Origin: Toxoplasma gondii ME49
Taxonomy: Eukaryota; Apicomplexa; Conoidasida; Eucoccidiorida; Sarcocystidae
NCBI RefSeq assembly: GCF_000006565.2
Contig: NC_031475.1
Coordinates: forward strand, 3,559,189-3,623,188
Direction of reading: 5' to 3'
Length of the DNA: 64,000 nucleotides
The notes beneath the pieces are model-generated. The model was not told the DNA's origin. It saw only the letters and a program-made list of their open reading frames with translations, and did not search any database. The position numbers and the translations under genes were made by a program. Below, piece by piece: positions 11,636 to 25,300 of the stretch. Position 1 is the stretch's first letter. Each line of letters opens with the position of its first letter.

Positions 11636-14336
11636 TACATTCACACGGACAGCGAACCGGAGACGGAGAGAACAAGAGAGAGAAAAAGGAGGGGAGAGAT
11701 AACAAGGAAGCGAGAACAAGGAAGAGAGAAGAAGAGAGAGAGAACAAGATAGAGAGAACAAAGGGGAGAGGAGAAAGGGAAGACAACAGGTGAGAGAGGC
11801 AACGAAACGAGGAAGAGCAGAAGGTCGGGAGAGAACAGGGAGACGAGTACTCGGCAAGAAAGGAGGGAACGGAGGCGAACGAGCGACACAGATGACACGA
11901 TACAAAACAACAGATCATCAGAGAAAGAGAAGAAAGCCAGCCCAGAGGGCGACAGGGACGAGGACAAGCAGTCTGGAGACGAGGTATGACGAGAAACTTC
12001 TCCTCGACCTCGTCTCGTCTTTTTCCTTCGCAATCTGAGGATCTGCAAGCGCGGAAATACGAAAAAAATCGACTTTTCTGGAGAAAGAAAACCAGAAATT
12101 TTCTCGTCCTGGACAAGAGGCTTCGACAGCGAGAGGCGGAGAAGCCGCAGCGAGCCAGGAGACACCCGCTGCGACGTCGATAGAAGACAAAAAGAGACAC
12201 CCCGCCACGGCAACAAGAAAGAAGAGAGGATCGCCCCTTTACTGCACAGAATGTTTCCTGACTCCAATCAATTAAAACTAAAAGACGCATCTAAAATTCC
12301 CTCCCGTAGAAGCACAGAATGCTTTTTTTCATAATTCTTAATTAAAACAATCTCTTTTCGCGCTGCCTCCCGCGATGCCGCCCTGCTTCTTCTCAGGTCG
12401 GTGACTTCGCCTATACACAGCCTCCCTTACATAGATGAAAGAGGCGCGCCGATCTGCCTGGGTCGCAGAACTTTTTCAGGTTGTTCTAAGAATTCTTATT
12501 TCAGCGACAGTTGAAAGGAGAAAGACGTAAGAGATGAGCAGAGGGGGCACTGCATGCGGTTTATCAAGCTGCATATGGCAAAGAGACACTGTCGCGTCCT
12601 CCAAGGGAAAGCAAAACCTCATCATATCCACACTGTACGGGGGAGGGTGGCTCACACTGACACACCTATACACCAATGTATAAGACATACATACCTTAAA
12701 AATATATATATATATGTATATATATATGTATATATGTATATATTATGTATGCGTGTTTAGAGGGGCGAATCCATATTGAGGCATATTCATATATGTCTGA
12801 GTATATGTATGTGAATGCTTCTGTCTGTGTACTTGTGTATGTGGGGTGCACATGCAATTGCGGCACAGATGTATGTATGTATATACATATATATATATAT
12901 ATGCGCGATTCTGAATAGCACACAGTTTCAAGCATTTTATTGAGGACACAAGGGCGGCGAGTTGTTGTTTTCTTCTTCTCTGCCTTTTGCTCTCGTCGCC
13001 TCCATACACCCTGAAGCGGAAATCTGTAGAGAAGCATCCTGACAGACTCATGCGCCTTTCTACCTCCTCACAACGACAGGAAGCTGGGCGTACCAGCTCT
13101 GTCTCTCGTTCGCTTTCTCTGCATGTAGAGATCGACATTCAGGAGTCATTGCTGAAGTCTCCTGGCCGCAGAACGGCTTTTGCATCTCTTTCTGCGTGTA
13201 TGCTTGACAGTCTGTACCTAGGAAGAAAGTGGAGTCGCATGTTTTCTTTCAAACTTGCTTCTGTGGTGTCTAGGTGAAAACCCAGAGAAATCTTTTATAT
13301 TCGTCACTTTAGAGCGGCTAAAGAAGCGTGGAGGAAGCCTGAAATCATTCTTCACTTTCGCGTTCTTGTCTAGTAAACGGATCTCCAGGCGCGTCCTTTC
13401 GAAAAACGCATGCGTCTGCAGCAATCGAGCACAGCTGCTTGAAATCCTTCCCCTGACAGTATCTCCTCTGCTCCCGCGGTGTACCGCCTATCCGAAACAG
13501 AACGATTACGGTAAAAAGGATATACAGAACTACGAAAAATAGATACACAACTGCGCCGCGCGTCTCCCGCTTTCGGTCGCGTTCGATTCGGAGAAGGCAG
13601 GTCGCGACGCGCGCATGCAGATGCCTTTTCGAAGGTCTCAAACTGGGGAGAAGAGAAGGACGAAAAAGACGCTTCAAGTTCCTCGGGTGCATGCGTTGCC
13701 AACACAGAGCAAGAACTGACGGGATGGACTTCTGAGTCGAGGAAACATCGAGAAGGCCAAGTGCTTCCACTTCTCTCAATCGCAGGAAACGCACTGCAGG
13801 ACTGCTTTAGACAGGAACGCAAAAAAAAGACCTGCATCTCTTTATATGCCCAGAGCTTCCTTCTTGCATATGCTCGTTCATCCATGTTTACGCGCATCCA
13901 CTCACCTCGAATGTAAGTGCATGCAGATCTACTCAAGTATCAGCATATACCTACAGAAACAGATGTGTACATCTGGGTGCTTATCCATGTTCATGTCAAA
14001 ATGCATGTCTACACCGAACTCAAATTCTTATATATATATATATATGTTGCAGATTGCGTCGCTGGATACAGAACTGGTTATCGCTGGCATTTGCAGGGTG
14101 CCAGGACAGATGAGAGCGAGGCGACGCATGCAAGGGATATGAACGTCCGAGAAGAACTCGAGTTCCTGGATTCTTGCCACCCAAGCGCAGTTTTTTTTTA
14201 GTCCGCGTCTGCTTTTCAATACGGACTGACCGCTCGTAGTCTCCCTCGTTCCTCCACTTCATTCTGCCCTCGCCTCTCTTGCCTCACTGCGTCTTCGCGT
14301 TCTCTTCTTGCTCGTTCTTCTTCGTGGTGCGCGCTG
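11636..14336. other. Intergenic between PIG-L and SDHAF2
   Basis: Expected to contain the PIG-L promoter and leader (minus strand) and the SDHAF2 3' flank. Features seen are a long GA-rich purine tract (about 11640-11960), an A/T-rich patch near 12265-12360 with AATTAAAAC occurring twice, and TA arrays at 12698-12750 and 12876-12902. I see no supported gene. Confidence 0.5.
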
Positions 14337-16598
14337 CTAGTCTGCCGAAAGGTCTCCCCTTGTTTCAGTTTGAGGACCTGCTGAGTGTGGAGGCGGGAGC
14401 CGAGCCTCTACGAATGCACTGAGTTTCCTCCACTGCGAAAGATGGCCGAACTCGGGAGGCGCCGGCGCGCGCTTCCAGTCCTTCCCGACCAGGCAGTCGA
14501 ACAGAACGACGTTCTCTGCCGCCAAAATCTTCTCCAGCTCCTCCACTTCCTGCAAAGATGGAAACCCACAGCGACGCCCGGCAAACGAGACCAAGGAGCG
14601 ATAAAGGAGCCTCAGAGACGAACGAAGAGAAACGCCCCGCGACCTCCTGACGAGACACAGCGCGTCGGAGAGATGCGAACCCGGAAGAAACATCTATTGA
14701 CATTTTTTTTGAATTTTTTTTAACATAGACAGGAGTTCCAGCGGAGGGGTGTACGCAAGGTCATATCCAGCTGGACCCTTTGATTTCTTTAGGCATTCTT
14801 TGCAACGTCTCTGTCGCATACACGCCACAAAAAAGAACAGGTCTCGTCCACGCAGCTCGAGAGAGAGAGAGAGAGTAAGAAAGGTAACCGCGGGAGCGAG
14901 GCATGCAGTCCGTTGGAGAACAAGGTGACTGCAGCTCAGAATCCAGAATCAAAAGATGAATTCAGATGCGCGACGTACAGCCAGCACCGCGTCGAGATAC
15001 CCTCAGATACGAAAAGAGAGAATGAATTAGACGTACACTCGCACTCATGCACCTTCACATATATATATATATATATATAATTGTTTATTTTGGAAGTATT
15101 TAGAAACACTGCACTTTGCACTAAAGACTTCGTCTTCAGAAATTCAAGTGTAAGTGAAAGTGCCGTTATGATGAATAACTGTAGGATTAATGCGAAAGAA
15201 AGGAGTTTACATTTGAACCAATGTAGACCGGTGGTCAGATTCGAAGTATGCTGGGAGCTCATGGAGACAGCGAACTTGACACGGGCGACTCGATGTACAG
15301 AAACAAGAGTCACCGCAATTTCAGGTCAGCTGGTACACAGTTCGCAGGAGGAAAGTATATATAGACTGAGGAGGAAAGTATATATAGACTGAGGAGGAAA
15401 GTATATATAGACTGAGGAACTCCACTTCATAATGCGCAGCGCGTAGTGCAGTTCAATCGTCTCCAGGTGGGCAGTGAGACTTTCAAAAGAAAGGAAGATT
15501 CCTTAACTTCTCCCACTGTGCAGCATTGGGACCAGGCGTAACAAGCGCGGTGACCTGGAAGCATCGTCGAAGATCTGCGAGGGTGCAGACACTTGACATG
15601 CTTCTTCGTTGTCTTTGTGAGGCAGCAGAAACATACCTCTGTCGACATGGAGGGGACATTCTCGTCGCAGTACGCTCCGAGCAAGAGATCAAGTTCGACC
15701 CAGCCTCTCTGCGAGCAAGGAAGCACAAGAGCGACTCGCGCGAGAAAGAGAGAGAGTTGGCGAAAGGGCAAGAAGACGCAGCGCGAGACAAATGGAGAGA
15801 GAGGCAGGACGCGGAGCAAGAGATTATAAACCTGGGAGATCGAAAGTGAAGCGGCCGCGAGAAAAGAGGCAGAGAGGAATCGAGAAGCGAATTCATCGAG
15901 ATAGGTAAATCTCTCTCGCGAGAGCACGGCCTCCTCCACCCTCTGAGAGGCAGAAAATCTTTTGGGAGGGAAAAACTACGACGTCAGCCTTTCCAGGCTC
16001 AGGCCTCTTGAAGTTAGGATACCTCAAATGCCCGAAAAAGAGCAGGAGAACAGTACGACTGTGTCCTTGGCCTTCTGTGTGTGTGCAGGAAGATGGCTCT
16101 CGACCTTTGCGACTGGAGATAAACTCGGAGTACCTTCCACTAGGGTTTCTTTGATTCTTTTTCTCTTTTTCTCCTCCGTGGAGACCCTGTCGCTCTCGGA
16201 TAGAACTCGACTTTAGCGTTAGAACTCACCTGTTTAGCTCTGTACATTAGACGCTTCAAACGCTCAGACGCGCGAATGACCGACTTCTCGTCACTCCCGC
16301 AGATGCCGTCTTGAAGCGACAGAGAGGAGAACGTCCGACCTGCCGAAGAAACGCAAGAGAGAGGAGAAGAGAGAGAAGAGAGAGAAGCGAGAGAAGAAAG
16401 AGAAGAAGAGGAGCGAGAAAAAAGAGAGCGAGAAGATGGAGAGCGAGAAGATGGAGAGAGAGACGACGGAGAAAGCGAAGAGAGAAGAGAGAGAGGAGAC
16501 AGAGTAGAAGAGAGAGAGCAACGGAGGGGAGTTAGGGAACGCAGTAGGAAGGAGTGACGGAGAGCAGAGAGAGGAAGAGAATAGACGGGAGTTGCCAT
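14337..16598 (-). CDS. SDHAF2: Succinate dehydrogenase assembly factor 2 (SdhE/SDHAF2 family)
   Basis: Mitochondrial factor that promotes covalent FAD attachment to SDHA of complex II. Predicted complement(join(14337..14549, 15637..15708, 16230..16598)), 217 residues, all introns phase 0 with strong junctions (AAACAG|GTGAGT). Residues 1-100 form a Ser/Leu/Arg-rich presumed mitochondrial presequence starting MATPVYSLPLSALRHS. The SdhE fold follows: ERLKRLMYRAKQ at the end of exon 1, RGWVELDLLLGAYCDENV in exon 2, and VEELEKILAAENVVLFD, VGKDWKRAPAPPEF in exon 3. The hallmark RGxxE is RGWVE at residues 124-128, and the spacing is closest to the plant form (RGFLELDLVLGKWVEE). The last 30 residues after PPEF are a divergent tail. 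Upstream frame extends to 16694, but Met at 16598 gives the best presequence. Confidence 0.9.
15346..15417. repeat. 23-bp tandem repeat, three copies
   Basis: Three nearly perfect head-to-tail copies with a 23-bp period, each containing GAAAGTATATATAGACT followed by GAGGAG. It lies in the SDHAF2 intron between exons 2 and 3. Each copy carries the TATATATA core found elsewhere in the window. Confidence 0.9.
16360..16560. repeat. GA/CT purine tract overlapping SDHAF2 exon 1
   Basis: On the plus strand this is nearly pure GAGAGA/AGAAGA, including two adjacent copies of GAGAGCGAGAAGATG near 16424-16455. Read on the minus strand it is translated as the Ser/Leu/Arg-rich presequence of SDHAF2, so a simple repeat is part of a coding exon. 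Confidence 0.8.
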
Positions 16599-19356
16599 TT
16601 TCTTTGACTTTGTAGGAAAAAGAGTCGAACGCGGAACTATGTGAAGAAAAAAGAGTGAGAAGAGAAGCAAAGAACACCGCGAGGAAGGAGACACGGCGCC
16701 TCTAGAAAAACTCGGAGATCGGAAAAAAAGCGGCAGGGCGATGAGGGTGAGAAAAAGTGGCGAAACATCAGAGAAAAAGAGAAAATTGGCGTTGCCAAGA
16801 CGAAGCGAAAACTACGAAGAAAAAAGCCTCAAACAGCTGCTGAGAGCTGACGCATGCAGCGTAACAAGAAAAAACTGTGGCGTTTGTACGCGTCACCGTT
16901 CTCCGGTCTCCTTTTACTTTTTTTTTCAGTAACAAGAGAACAGCTGTTTGCCTAACAAACCCACTGGAAATATTTCTTTCCTCAAGGTGTGTGATTCCTC
17001 CGTCTGTTTTCTGCAGTCTCTCCCCAAAAAAGATTTCAGCGTTCCTACATTTCTTTGCCCTGTACACATATAAAAATTCACACATATACACATGCACATA
17101 CACCTAAATACGTACATATATATATATATATATGTATACATATATATATATATATATATTTGTTTGTTTCTGATCTATGTGTTTGCGTTTCTTAGTCGGC
17201 GAAAGGGCATTCTTGTACTGCCTCGAACTTCGTTTTTGGGGAGGTAATACAGTGTTTGGAGGCGCAGTTTCGAGTTCCTCTCGACTGCTGCGTCTCTGCG
17301 CGGACGTCGTCGTCGGAGAAGGAGCAATCCGCCTTTTCGTACCTCTGTTGTGCCGCTTTGAGGTTGCGGTGGTTTTTCAGCTTCCCTCTGGAAAGAAGCA
17401 GAATCTTCGCATGTGGGCAAACTGGCGCCAGGAGTGGCGGGCGGAAGGGGGGTCAGGATTCCGCTGAAACTCTTTCCACTCGCACAGCTCTTTACCTTTC
17501 TGAATTCGCAGAGCGCACCGTTTTCTGCTGAACATGTTTCTCGCGGTCCACCGAGAAAGGTTTCTGCGTACGCTGGTGGATTTCGCGGTCGAACTCCTGT
17601 TTTCATTTGTAGCCTGTCTCAACTCTTTTTGCACGATAGCCCAGTTTAGCTGCAGAAAAATGTACGAGGCACCGCTACGTCAAAAGAGCCGCTTTGTGCT
17701 GCTGGCTTTGTCTTTGCTTGTCGCATACACCGAGAGCTGTTGAGAATCTCGCTTTCACTCCTTTGCCGGCAGCGCGGCATCCTTAAGGCAATCAGCGCAT
17801 TTCTTACCAGGAAGAAAGTCAAACAACTGGGCGGTTGCGTGTGGAAAAAGCAGGCTCTCTCGTGGAATCGTTCGTAGATAATTTCAAGTCGCTCAGCATT
17901 CGTCTGTCAGTTCCAAGCGAAGACGACGAGTCGCGCTACCTCATGTCAACTCTGCCGCTCCACGCGCGGATTTTCTGAACCGTTTAGACAACGCATGACG
18001 ACGGCAGACTGCGGAACATGCAAACGACCGGCCCTCTGTCGGGCGTTCAAAGAGCTGCACGTTGGGTCTCTTGGGACTCGGTAGTTTCTGGAGACCTCGT
18101 TTTTTCTGCGAAAAAAAGTGTGGCTTCCTTTTCCACAGAGACGCAGCATCGCAAACCAAGTGCGTCGGCTTCGCCTCATCGACCGACTCGAGGAAAAACG
18201 CAGAAACGCGGTTCTTCCGGCTCTCGTGTGTCATGCATGCGCCGGGGGAGGAACCCAGTTGAGTCGTACTCTTCCGAGACGTCGAGACAGCGTCTGGAAG
18301 TCGCAGGCAAAGATGGAAACAAGATCCTTTGTAAAGCGTCTTTGCGGACAGAGGCGAGGCGGAAGGAATCGACTCACGTAGATTGAGGAAAGACCTTCTT
18401 ATCAATGGACACAGAAAGGCGCACATCACAGTGCCTCGCCGAAACGCAGAATTCGCCGCATGTAGCAGTAGAGCGATTCCTTCTCTTTCGTGTGATGCTT
18501 TCTTTCCAGGTTGCATGGTTACCGTTCTACATAGCTCGTATTTGCAGTTCAGTGGTTCTCGCAACCTTGCAGATGTAGAGAGTGATCTTTCGAGGCAGAC
18601 GTGAGCAGAGTCGTATCAAAGAAAGGAAATACGGTCGCTTTTACTCCCCGGCAAAACAGGCAGTTGAAGTGTCAGAACATTTCACGACCCTCTGTCAAGC
18701 TCGCTTTGACTGTCGAAAGTTCCACAACTGTTCTCAACTGTGCAAACTAATTTTATCGCCAACAAGTGTGCGAGGTGCGCCGAATGGTTCACCCGAGAGT
18801 TTTGACGAACTGTTCATGTGAATGCACAAGATGCCTCTGAAGCAAGTAGGCACGCTGTGTCGAGGGGAACCGTTTAAAGTGCGAAGAGGCTGCTGCAGCC
18901 TGCCATACCCTGAAGAGGATTCTGAAGCATGTACACAGGCTTTCGTGGGCGCAATGATCTTGAAGAAAGAGCGAAACTGGAGTCCACTCTCCACCCTTTG
19001 CGTCCGAATTTCTCGGGAAGCCGCGAGAGTCGACAGAGCTGACAACGGGACCGACAGAAAATCAGAAAGGTGAACTGCGCATGCCTCACTCACGCACAGA
19101 TCAGGTGCTGGCGACAAGGAAAGGTTCGTGCCAGTGAAATCTCGAAAAAGTGCATGCAGGCCGCGAAAAACGAGACCGAAAAACACACGAAAAGAAATTC
19201 TCAAACGCAAACATGACAAGGCGCAGAGCAGGAGAAAATCAACTTTACGGCGAAGACCTTGGCTCGTTTTTAGCAGGCGTCCGTCGCTGGTGGAGAAAAG
19301 CCGTCTGTGAAACTTCCAGAAGACGCAGAGAGAGACACAGACTGAAACAACGCGTT
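16599..19356. other. Intergenic between SDHAF2 and the coiled-coil gene
   Basis: Contains the SDHAF2 promoter side and the 3' flank of the coiled-coil gene. There is a TA array at about 17117-17161. The longest frame is 207 codons on the minus strand (17941-18564). It is basic and Ser-rich without family resemblance or clear splice sites, so I do not call it. Confidence 0.45.
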
Positions 19357-22300
19357 TCAGTTCTTTCTTCTCTGAGCCTGAAAAAGGATCTGTTTGATCC
19401 GGTGCGTCGTCCCGTCGACCTCGACTAGACGACTCTCAAGATGTTGCATCTGCTGGCGCTCTCGCGCAGTGCGACCTGGAAAGAAGAGACAGGAAACGAG
19501 GGATTCTCCTGGAGATGAAGAAAGCAGACAACCTCGAGGAAAAGACACAGGGGAGACTTTGAAGATCGGAATGTCAATTCTTCGTCAACAGTTCAGGACT
19601 CGAAAAGTGCAGTCAGTGGACAGGTGATTCTTCGGGTGAAAGCACCTCCCTCTAGCTTCGAGAAAACTGCGAAACCTCAGAACTGCTGGCCATCGACGCG
19701 ACCAGAACTTCTTCCAGAACTCGAGAACGCCATCTTCCCCTCTGAGTCTTTATCGGGTCGTCGGGGTCGTACCTCGCGCAGAAGGAATTTTACTCAGTTC
19801 GCTTTCTATGCGCCTTCGCTCTGTTGCCAGCAACTGAAGAAACACAAGCAGATCGGCAAGTCTCCAGAGCTAGCTAAGCCCCCGCGAAAAGAGGCCTTTC
19901 TCGGAAACTCGTTTCTCAACGATTGATTCCACGTCTCCCCCTCCTGCAGTCACTACCTTGCCTCAGAGAAATTCGCACCTTCCGCGGAGAAGACGCGCCA
20001 TGCTTGGTGCAGGTGCGAAAGTCCTGCGCAACTTTGCTCGGACACACGGCCTTCGCGAATGCATAGGCTTCTTCTGTCAACAACGCGACTGCAGTTGAAA
20101 CGCGAGCATTTCTCAAAACTGCACACACACTTCACTGGCTGCTCCCAGAGAACGCGTCTTGCGAAGCACAGCCTTCTATCGCGCAAAAACGCTTCCATCT
20201 GTTGCGTCGCTGCTGCACCCGTCTGGAAACCTGGAAAACCTGCTCCAGGACGTCTCGGCGTTTCCCCGGCCTCTTTGGTCTCCGAGAGACTCGCCGGTCT
20301 CCTCTCTTCCTTTTTGTTTCTGTTCAGGTTCCTTCGTTTTTTCGTTCTCGGTCGTCGGTCTGTCTGTCTCCGAGTTAAAGAGTTCTTTCTCCTTACCAGG
20401 AGTTGAGATTCGAGCGAGGCGACTTGTTCGGGAGTCTCGGCCGTCACGGGGAGGCTGATTGCAGGCGCCAGACCTCGCGCCGGAATGTCCTCCGCGAGAG
20501 CTCCTAGAGCTGTTGCCTTTCGCGAATCTCCGCGGTAGCCATCGTACATGTAAGAAGGATGATCTCCTCTGACATCCAGGAAAAAGAGGAGAAAAACAAG
20601 CGATTACTGAAAACGTTTACTGTTCGCGTCCAGCAGTGTACATGTTGGGGGGTGCTCGCATCTGAGCTAAACATTCACAGAAAAAAGGAGGCATGGATTA
20701 TCTCGCACGCATCCTCTCGATCGAATCTGAACTGATGATATCCCTGCTTCCAGGAACTGAAGAATGCTCTTCACGATCCCTGAATCGACCGACCAATGCC
20801 AGTTCTTCTTCTCAAAAGAGCCGCCAAACTCACAAGATAATACACGGCCGTCCGCGCGCACACAACAGACCTCTTTTTTTGGCGTTGGGTTCTTCAGATT
20901 CTGTTGCTCTGAATCTTCTTCAAGTGTCGTCCTTCCTATCTCTTTCTCCCTCTCTTCGTTCCCTGTGAATCTATGCAGAACGCGTTTCTCCCTCGTCTGC
21001 CAGTGCCTTTCTCAGTTTCTCAGGCAGACGCGAACTGCGTCTCCCGTCTCTCCACCCGGTGTCTGCCTCTCCACGTTGCCTCTCCCGACACTGTTTCCTT
21101 GTCGCTCTTCTTGGGGAACAGGACGACGCGTCCGTCTTCTTCGCGACTTTCCGAGAAGAAGAGACAGTCCACTCTGGAGCGTTTCCCACCCTTCCCCTTC
21201 CCCTTCCGCTGAAACCTGGACGGCGCGCTTCGTTTTTCCGACAGGTTGACATTTGCAAGTCGCGCGAGTCTACAGAAGGGATGCGCCGCCTCACCAAGGC
21301 GTCCTTCTTCGGCTGAAGCCTTTGCATTTCCTTACTCAGTGCCTAGGCGAGAGGCGGCGGAAGGGCAGTGTACATGTTGAAGAGGATTGGAGGCTGCGCC
21401 TACAGAGGGTGGAGGTCGCGTGCTACGGCCTACGGGATTGATCGACGTCGAACAGCGGACGGCCAGTTGCTGCGCTCTCAGCGCCGGACTCGCACAGGCC
21501 TCGCGACTCAAGGGTGAGGGGATCGACAGGTCTTCCACGCACCGCGGCTGTGCAGAAAACGGCCCGCAAGGAGAAGCTCTTGAAAACGTCGGGCAAAACT
21601 TGAAGCGGTTCACCACAGAACAGCGAGAACTCCATGCGGCAGAGGCAAGCCGGTAAGAGGGAGACTGGATGGCAATGAAGAAGGTGGAGAAGAAAAAGAG
21701 CAGTCGGCATCAGGAGAGAAAGAGTGCAGGGAGAGAGACGGAGAGAGAGAGAAAGAGGAGAAAGAGAGAGCGACAGAGCAGAAAAAGAGACAGTAGAACA
21801 CTGGAGAAACGGACGAAAAGAAGGAACGAAAGGAGAGAAAAGAAAAGACACAAACAAGGCCGACAGAAAAAAAGAAGAGAATGAAGGAGGAAAGAAGACA
21901 TGGAAAGAGGGAACGTTCGTACTCTTCCGTCCGAAGTGAAACACCGGCGATTCAGAGGGCCAGTAAGAGAAGGGCAGACGGACGCGTCGTGCTCTGTCAT
22001 CATCGGATCTGCTTGCCGCCCACCTCCGGAGCAAGCGTTGCCGCAGCCTCGCGAATGCTGCCAAAAAAAATTGGAAACAACTAGAAATGCAACTGATGTA
22101 TTTCGAGAAAGTGTAGTCAAGATACCACTGTGCAGCTCCTGAGGAGTCTCGTCATTGGGACTGTTCTCGGACCCAGAAACTTCAGTCCGGAAAGCAAACG
22201 AGTGCAAGACGAAGTCGGTTCTTGAAACCGCAGAGATTTTTGCCGGACTGCATGCGCTACAAAACACACTCGCTCTCACAGTGCGGTACCCCAAAGCGGA

Positions 22301-25300
22301 GCACACAACGACGAGTGAAACGGATTCCCCTCGAATCGAACTGCCCGCAGACAGACGAGTCTCTGTAAAGAACATCTGCCCCCAAAACGTAAGCGGTAGA
22401 GGAACGAGACTTCCCCGCAGTTTTCCAGAGGGAATACTCCGAAAACGCGTTCTCTTTCGAACGGACGTGAGGCCAGCCGACAGACAGACGAAACAAGAGA
22501 ACGCAAACGTTTTTCAGCATCGCCACAGACTGCACGCGCGGCAGGGGAGAGACGCCCTCAACAGAGAAGAGGAAGCAAGGAAAAAGCCGCGCTTCCCGTC
22601 GAATCACAGACACCGCACAATGCGAGATTAATACGAGAGACACTCGCTTTGCTTTCTTGTGTGCTTTACCTCGGAACTGTAGAGCTGCATGGCCAGCGGA
22701 TTGTCGGGAGATGGTGTGGTGGAAAACGAATTGGGTCTCGGCGGCGTATATGGAGGAAGACTCCCTCCGGAAGCTGCGTACAAACATTTTCGCTGCACGC
22801 GCTCCCTTTCCGTCTCTCTTGGAATTCTCAAAACAGCGTGAAAAGCGAGAGAAAAATAACCAGGTTTTCAAATCCAGAAACGACCGACCTTTCCTCTCGA
22901 AGAGACACACAGACGAAACGCGGGGGTTCAATCCCTCCAAAAGAAAAGCAGCAGGAAAGAAGCAGACGCAGACACACACTGAGAGTCTCGCCGACCGGAA
23001 GCACAACAAGCAGTGATCATCTGATCAGAAACGCCTTCTTTCATATTTGGAAGAGAATCTAAGGCTTTTGTCTGAAAAAGACAAACCTTTACCTGCGAAA
23101 TTCCTTTCCTTGATGAGCCGATTCATCTCCTTGCGAAGGTCTGCGTTCTCCTGTTTGACGGTAATCAAGTCGTTCTGGAGAGCCTGCTGATCAAGCTTCA
23201 TTGCATGGTCTCCTTTGCTACAAGAACAAATCAAAAAGTCAACTCGGAACTCTTGAAGCTTACAGTTTTTGCGAGCAACTTCTTTAGCAGCTACGTAGCC
23301 GTTTACGTTGACTGGAAATCGGCAACGCTTGCCCTCGACTACGCGACCTCTCGCCTGTCTCAGCGCGCGCCTTCCATAGGTAACGGCGCTTACTTTTGGT
23401 GACGCATCTCCGCAAGCAGCGTAGCATTCTCGTCTCTCAGCCGCTTAACTTCCAACCTGCAAACACACAAACGTTGATTCTCAAAGATGAACATGCATCC
23501 GAAAAAACATGCGTCTATAGACACACATGTAAACAGTGACCTTCACGTGCATATACGCAAATGTATACCTTGTATATATGTGAAAATACATATATATTTA
23601 TATATTTATGTATATATATATATATATGGTTTGTAGGACCAGCGAAGCCACCACATGGTGAGAAGACACCTCTCCCTTGATACGGAAATGAAAAGGACTT
23701 TTCGAAGTTGCGCAAGCAAATAAAGTCAACGGATTTCCTCCGGATCCGACAGTTATGCGTCTCTTGCGTTCCAGACGTCTTTTGCGAGCACATGCACACA
23801 CACACACAGACGCCCACACACTTTTAAAAACAGGTGCATGCATAGAGCATTGTGCAAGTATACACGCATATATATATATAAATAAATATATGTATATATA
23901 AATATATCTAGGTGTATGCGTGTGAGTCTATGCATACATATATACATCTACATGCACTTTTTTTTACCACCCTGTAGCTTGTCAGGTCCGCGAGACACCT
24001 GAGCCAGTGTGTGTGTGTGTGATCTCTCGCTTGGCCCTTCTCGTATCTCAGAAACTCTGAAAAAGGTTTTTGAGAGCAGATTCTGATCCCACTCCGAGAA
24101 CTCACTGTTGACTCTCAAAGTCCTGGCGCATCGTTCGGAGTTGAAACGTCACGGCGTCCAGGTGTTTGATGCGCTGCATGCCAGCGCATGTATGCACATG
24201 TAAATTGGATTGTCACCCCACAGAAATGCGAAAAAACCTTCAAACGCCACAAAGTTACACATGTGGAGACCCGTCCTCTCACGGGAGAACGGGATGCGAA
24301 TCCCCTCGTCGTACAGTGGGGAGAACGGGAGAGAACTCGTTTCCTGTTCCCTGAGTGACACCCCACGAAGATACACGACATGCAAAGGTTTGCGTCGTTT
24401 TCTCTTCTCCACGAACAACAGAACAAGGTTCCTCAAAAACCTGCCCGAAAAAACATCACCGAGAGACAGACGTTCACAGCCCCGTCTACGGACTGACACA
24501 CCAGAGTGTGTGCACAAAGACCTGAGACGACCTAACTTGGTTAACGGGCGAATCGAGACTTGGCTCCGACAAATCCCGCGAAGGACAAGACACTGAAAGA
24601 GATCGACTCAATATGAGGTGCCCGAAAAAGAAAGCAGAACGACTCAGGAAACAGAAAGCGAGCTCTCACGTTCCTCAGAGATGCAATCTCATCTGCCTGG
24701 CGCCTCTCCGTCGTCTCCTTCTCCTCCTGCAACTTCTCCAGTCGCTGTGACAACTTCTGTCTGCAGAGAAAAAAGGAAAACACAAATTCTGAACTGTGTG
24801 CGTCGAAAACTCGCACATTCCCCTCCATACGCATGTACGCATCTGCGTACATAAATCCACGTGTATGTTCACATCCAAAGAGGCGTACGAATACGTCCCT
24901 AATCGGGGGTCTGTACAGGATGTAAACCAAGTGACTCGAAAGCAACGGAAAAAAACAAGGATTCAACTTCATATTCAAACGAAGTATCTCTTTCTTCTGC
25001 ACACAGCAATGATAACATACCCAGAAACTTCCCCTGCTGAGACGCTGTTCTGCCTGCGTACCACGGCCATGAAGCGTGCATGAAGAGACAAATGCGCGAA
25101 ACAAGCTGTGCGCACCTTCGGAAAAACGCACCTTTCGTCGTCTTTGCTTCTATCTTCGTCGATTCTCTGTTCCAAGTTCCTTCCGTGGCGGATGGCATTA
25201 TCCAGTTCGTTCTGCAAGTGAGCGTTGGAGGCGCAGAGACCCGCCTGCCGTTCTTGGAGCTCGCGGAGCTCTGCCGCCACCTGCGAGCAGAAGCCGAGAG

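Noticed and set aside
11636..11905. Upstream extension of PIG-L by 90 residues
   Set aside because: Ser/Leu/Phe low complexity from a CT tract. The downstream Met gives an N-terminus with a single membrane helix as in the family.
17941..18564. 207-codon minus-strand frame between SDHAF2 and the coiled-coil gene
   Set aside because: Could be a small gene or 3' UTR, but sequence alone gives no family, no clear start context and no splice partner.
19998..20080. Possible extra exon of the coiled-coil gene
   Set aside because: Has a usable donor (GGAAG|GTGCGA) but ends in phase 2, which breaks the frame into the next exon. Skipping it gives a continuous coiled coil.
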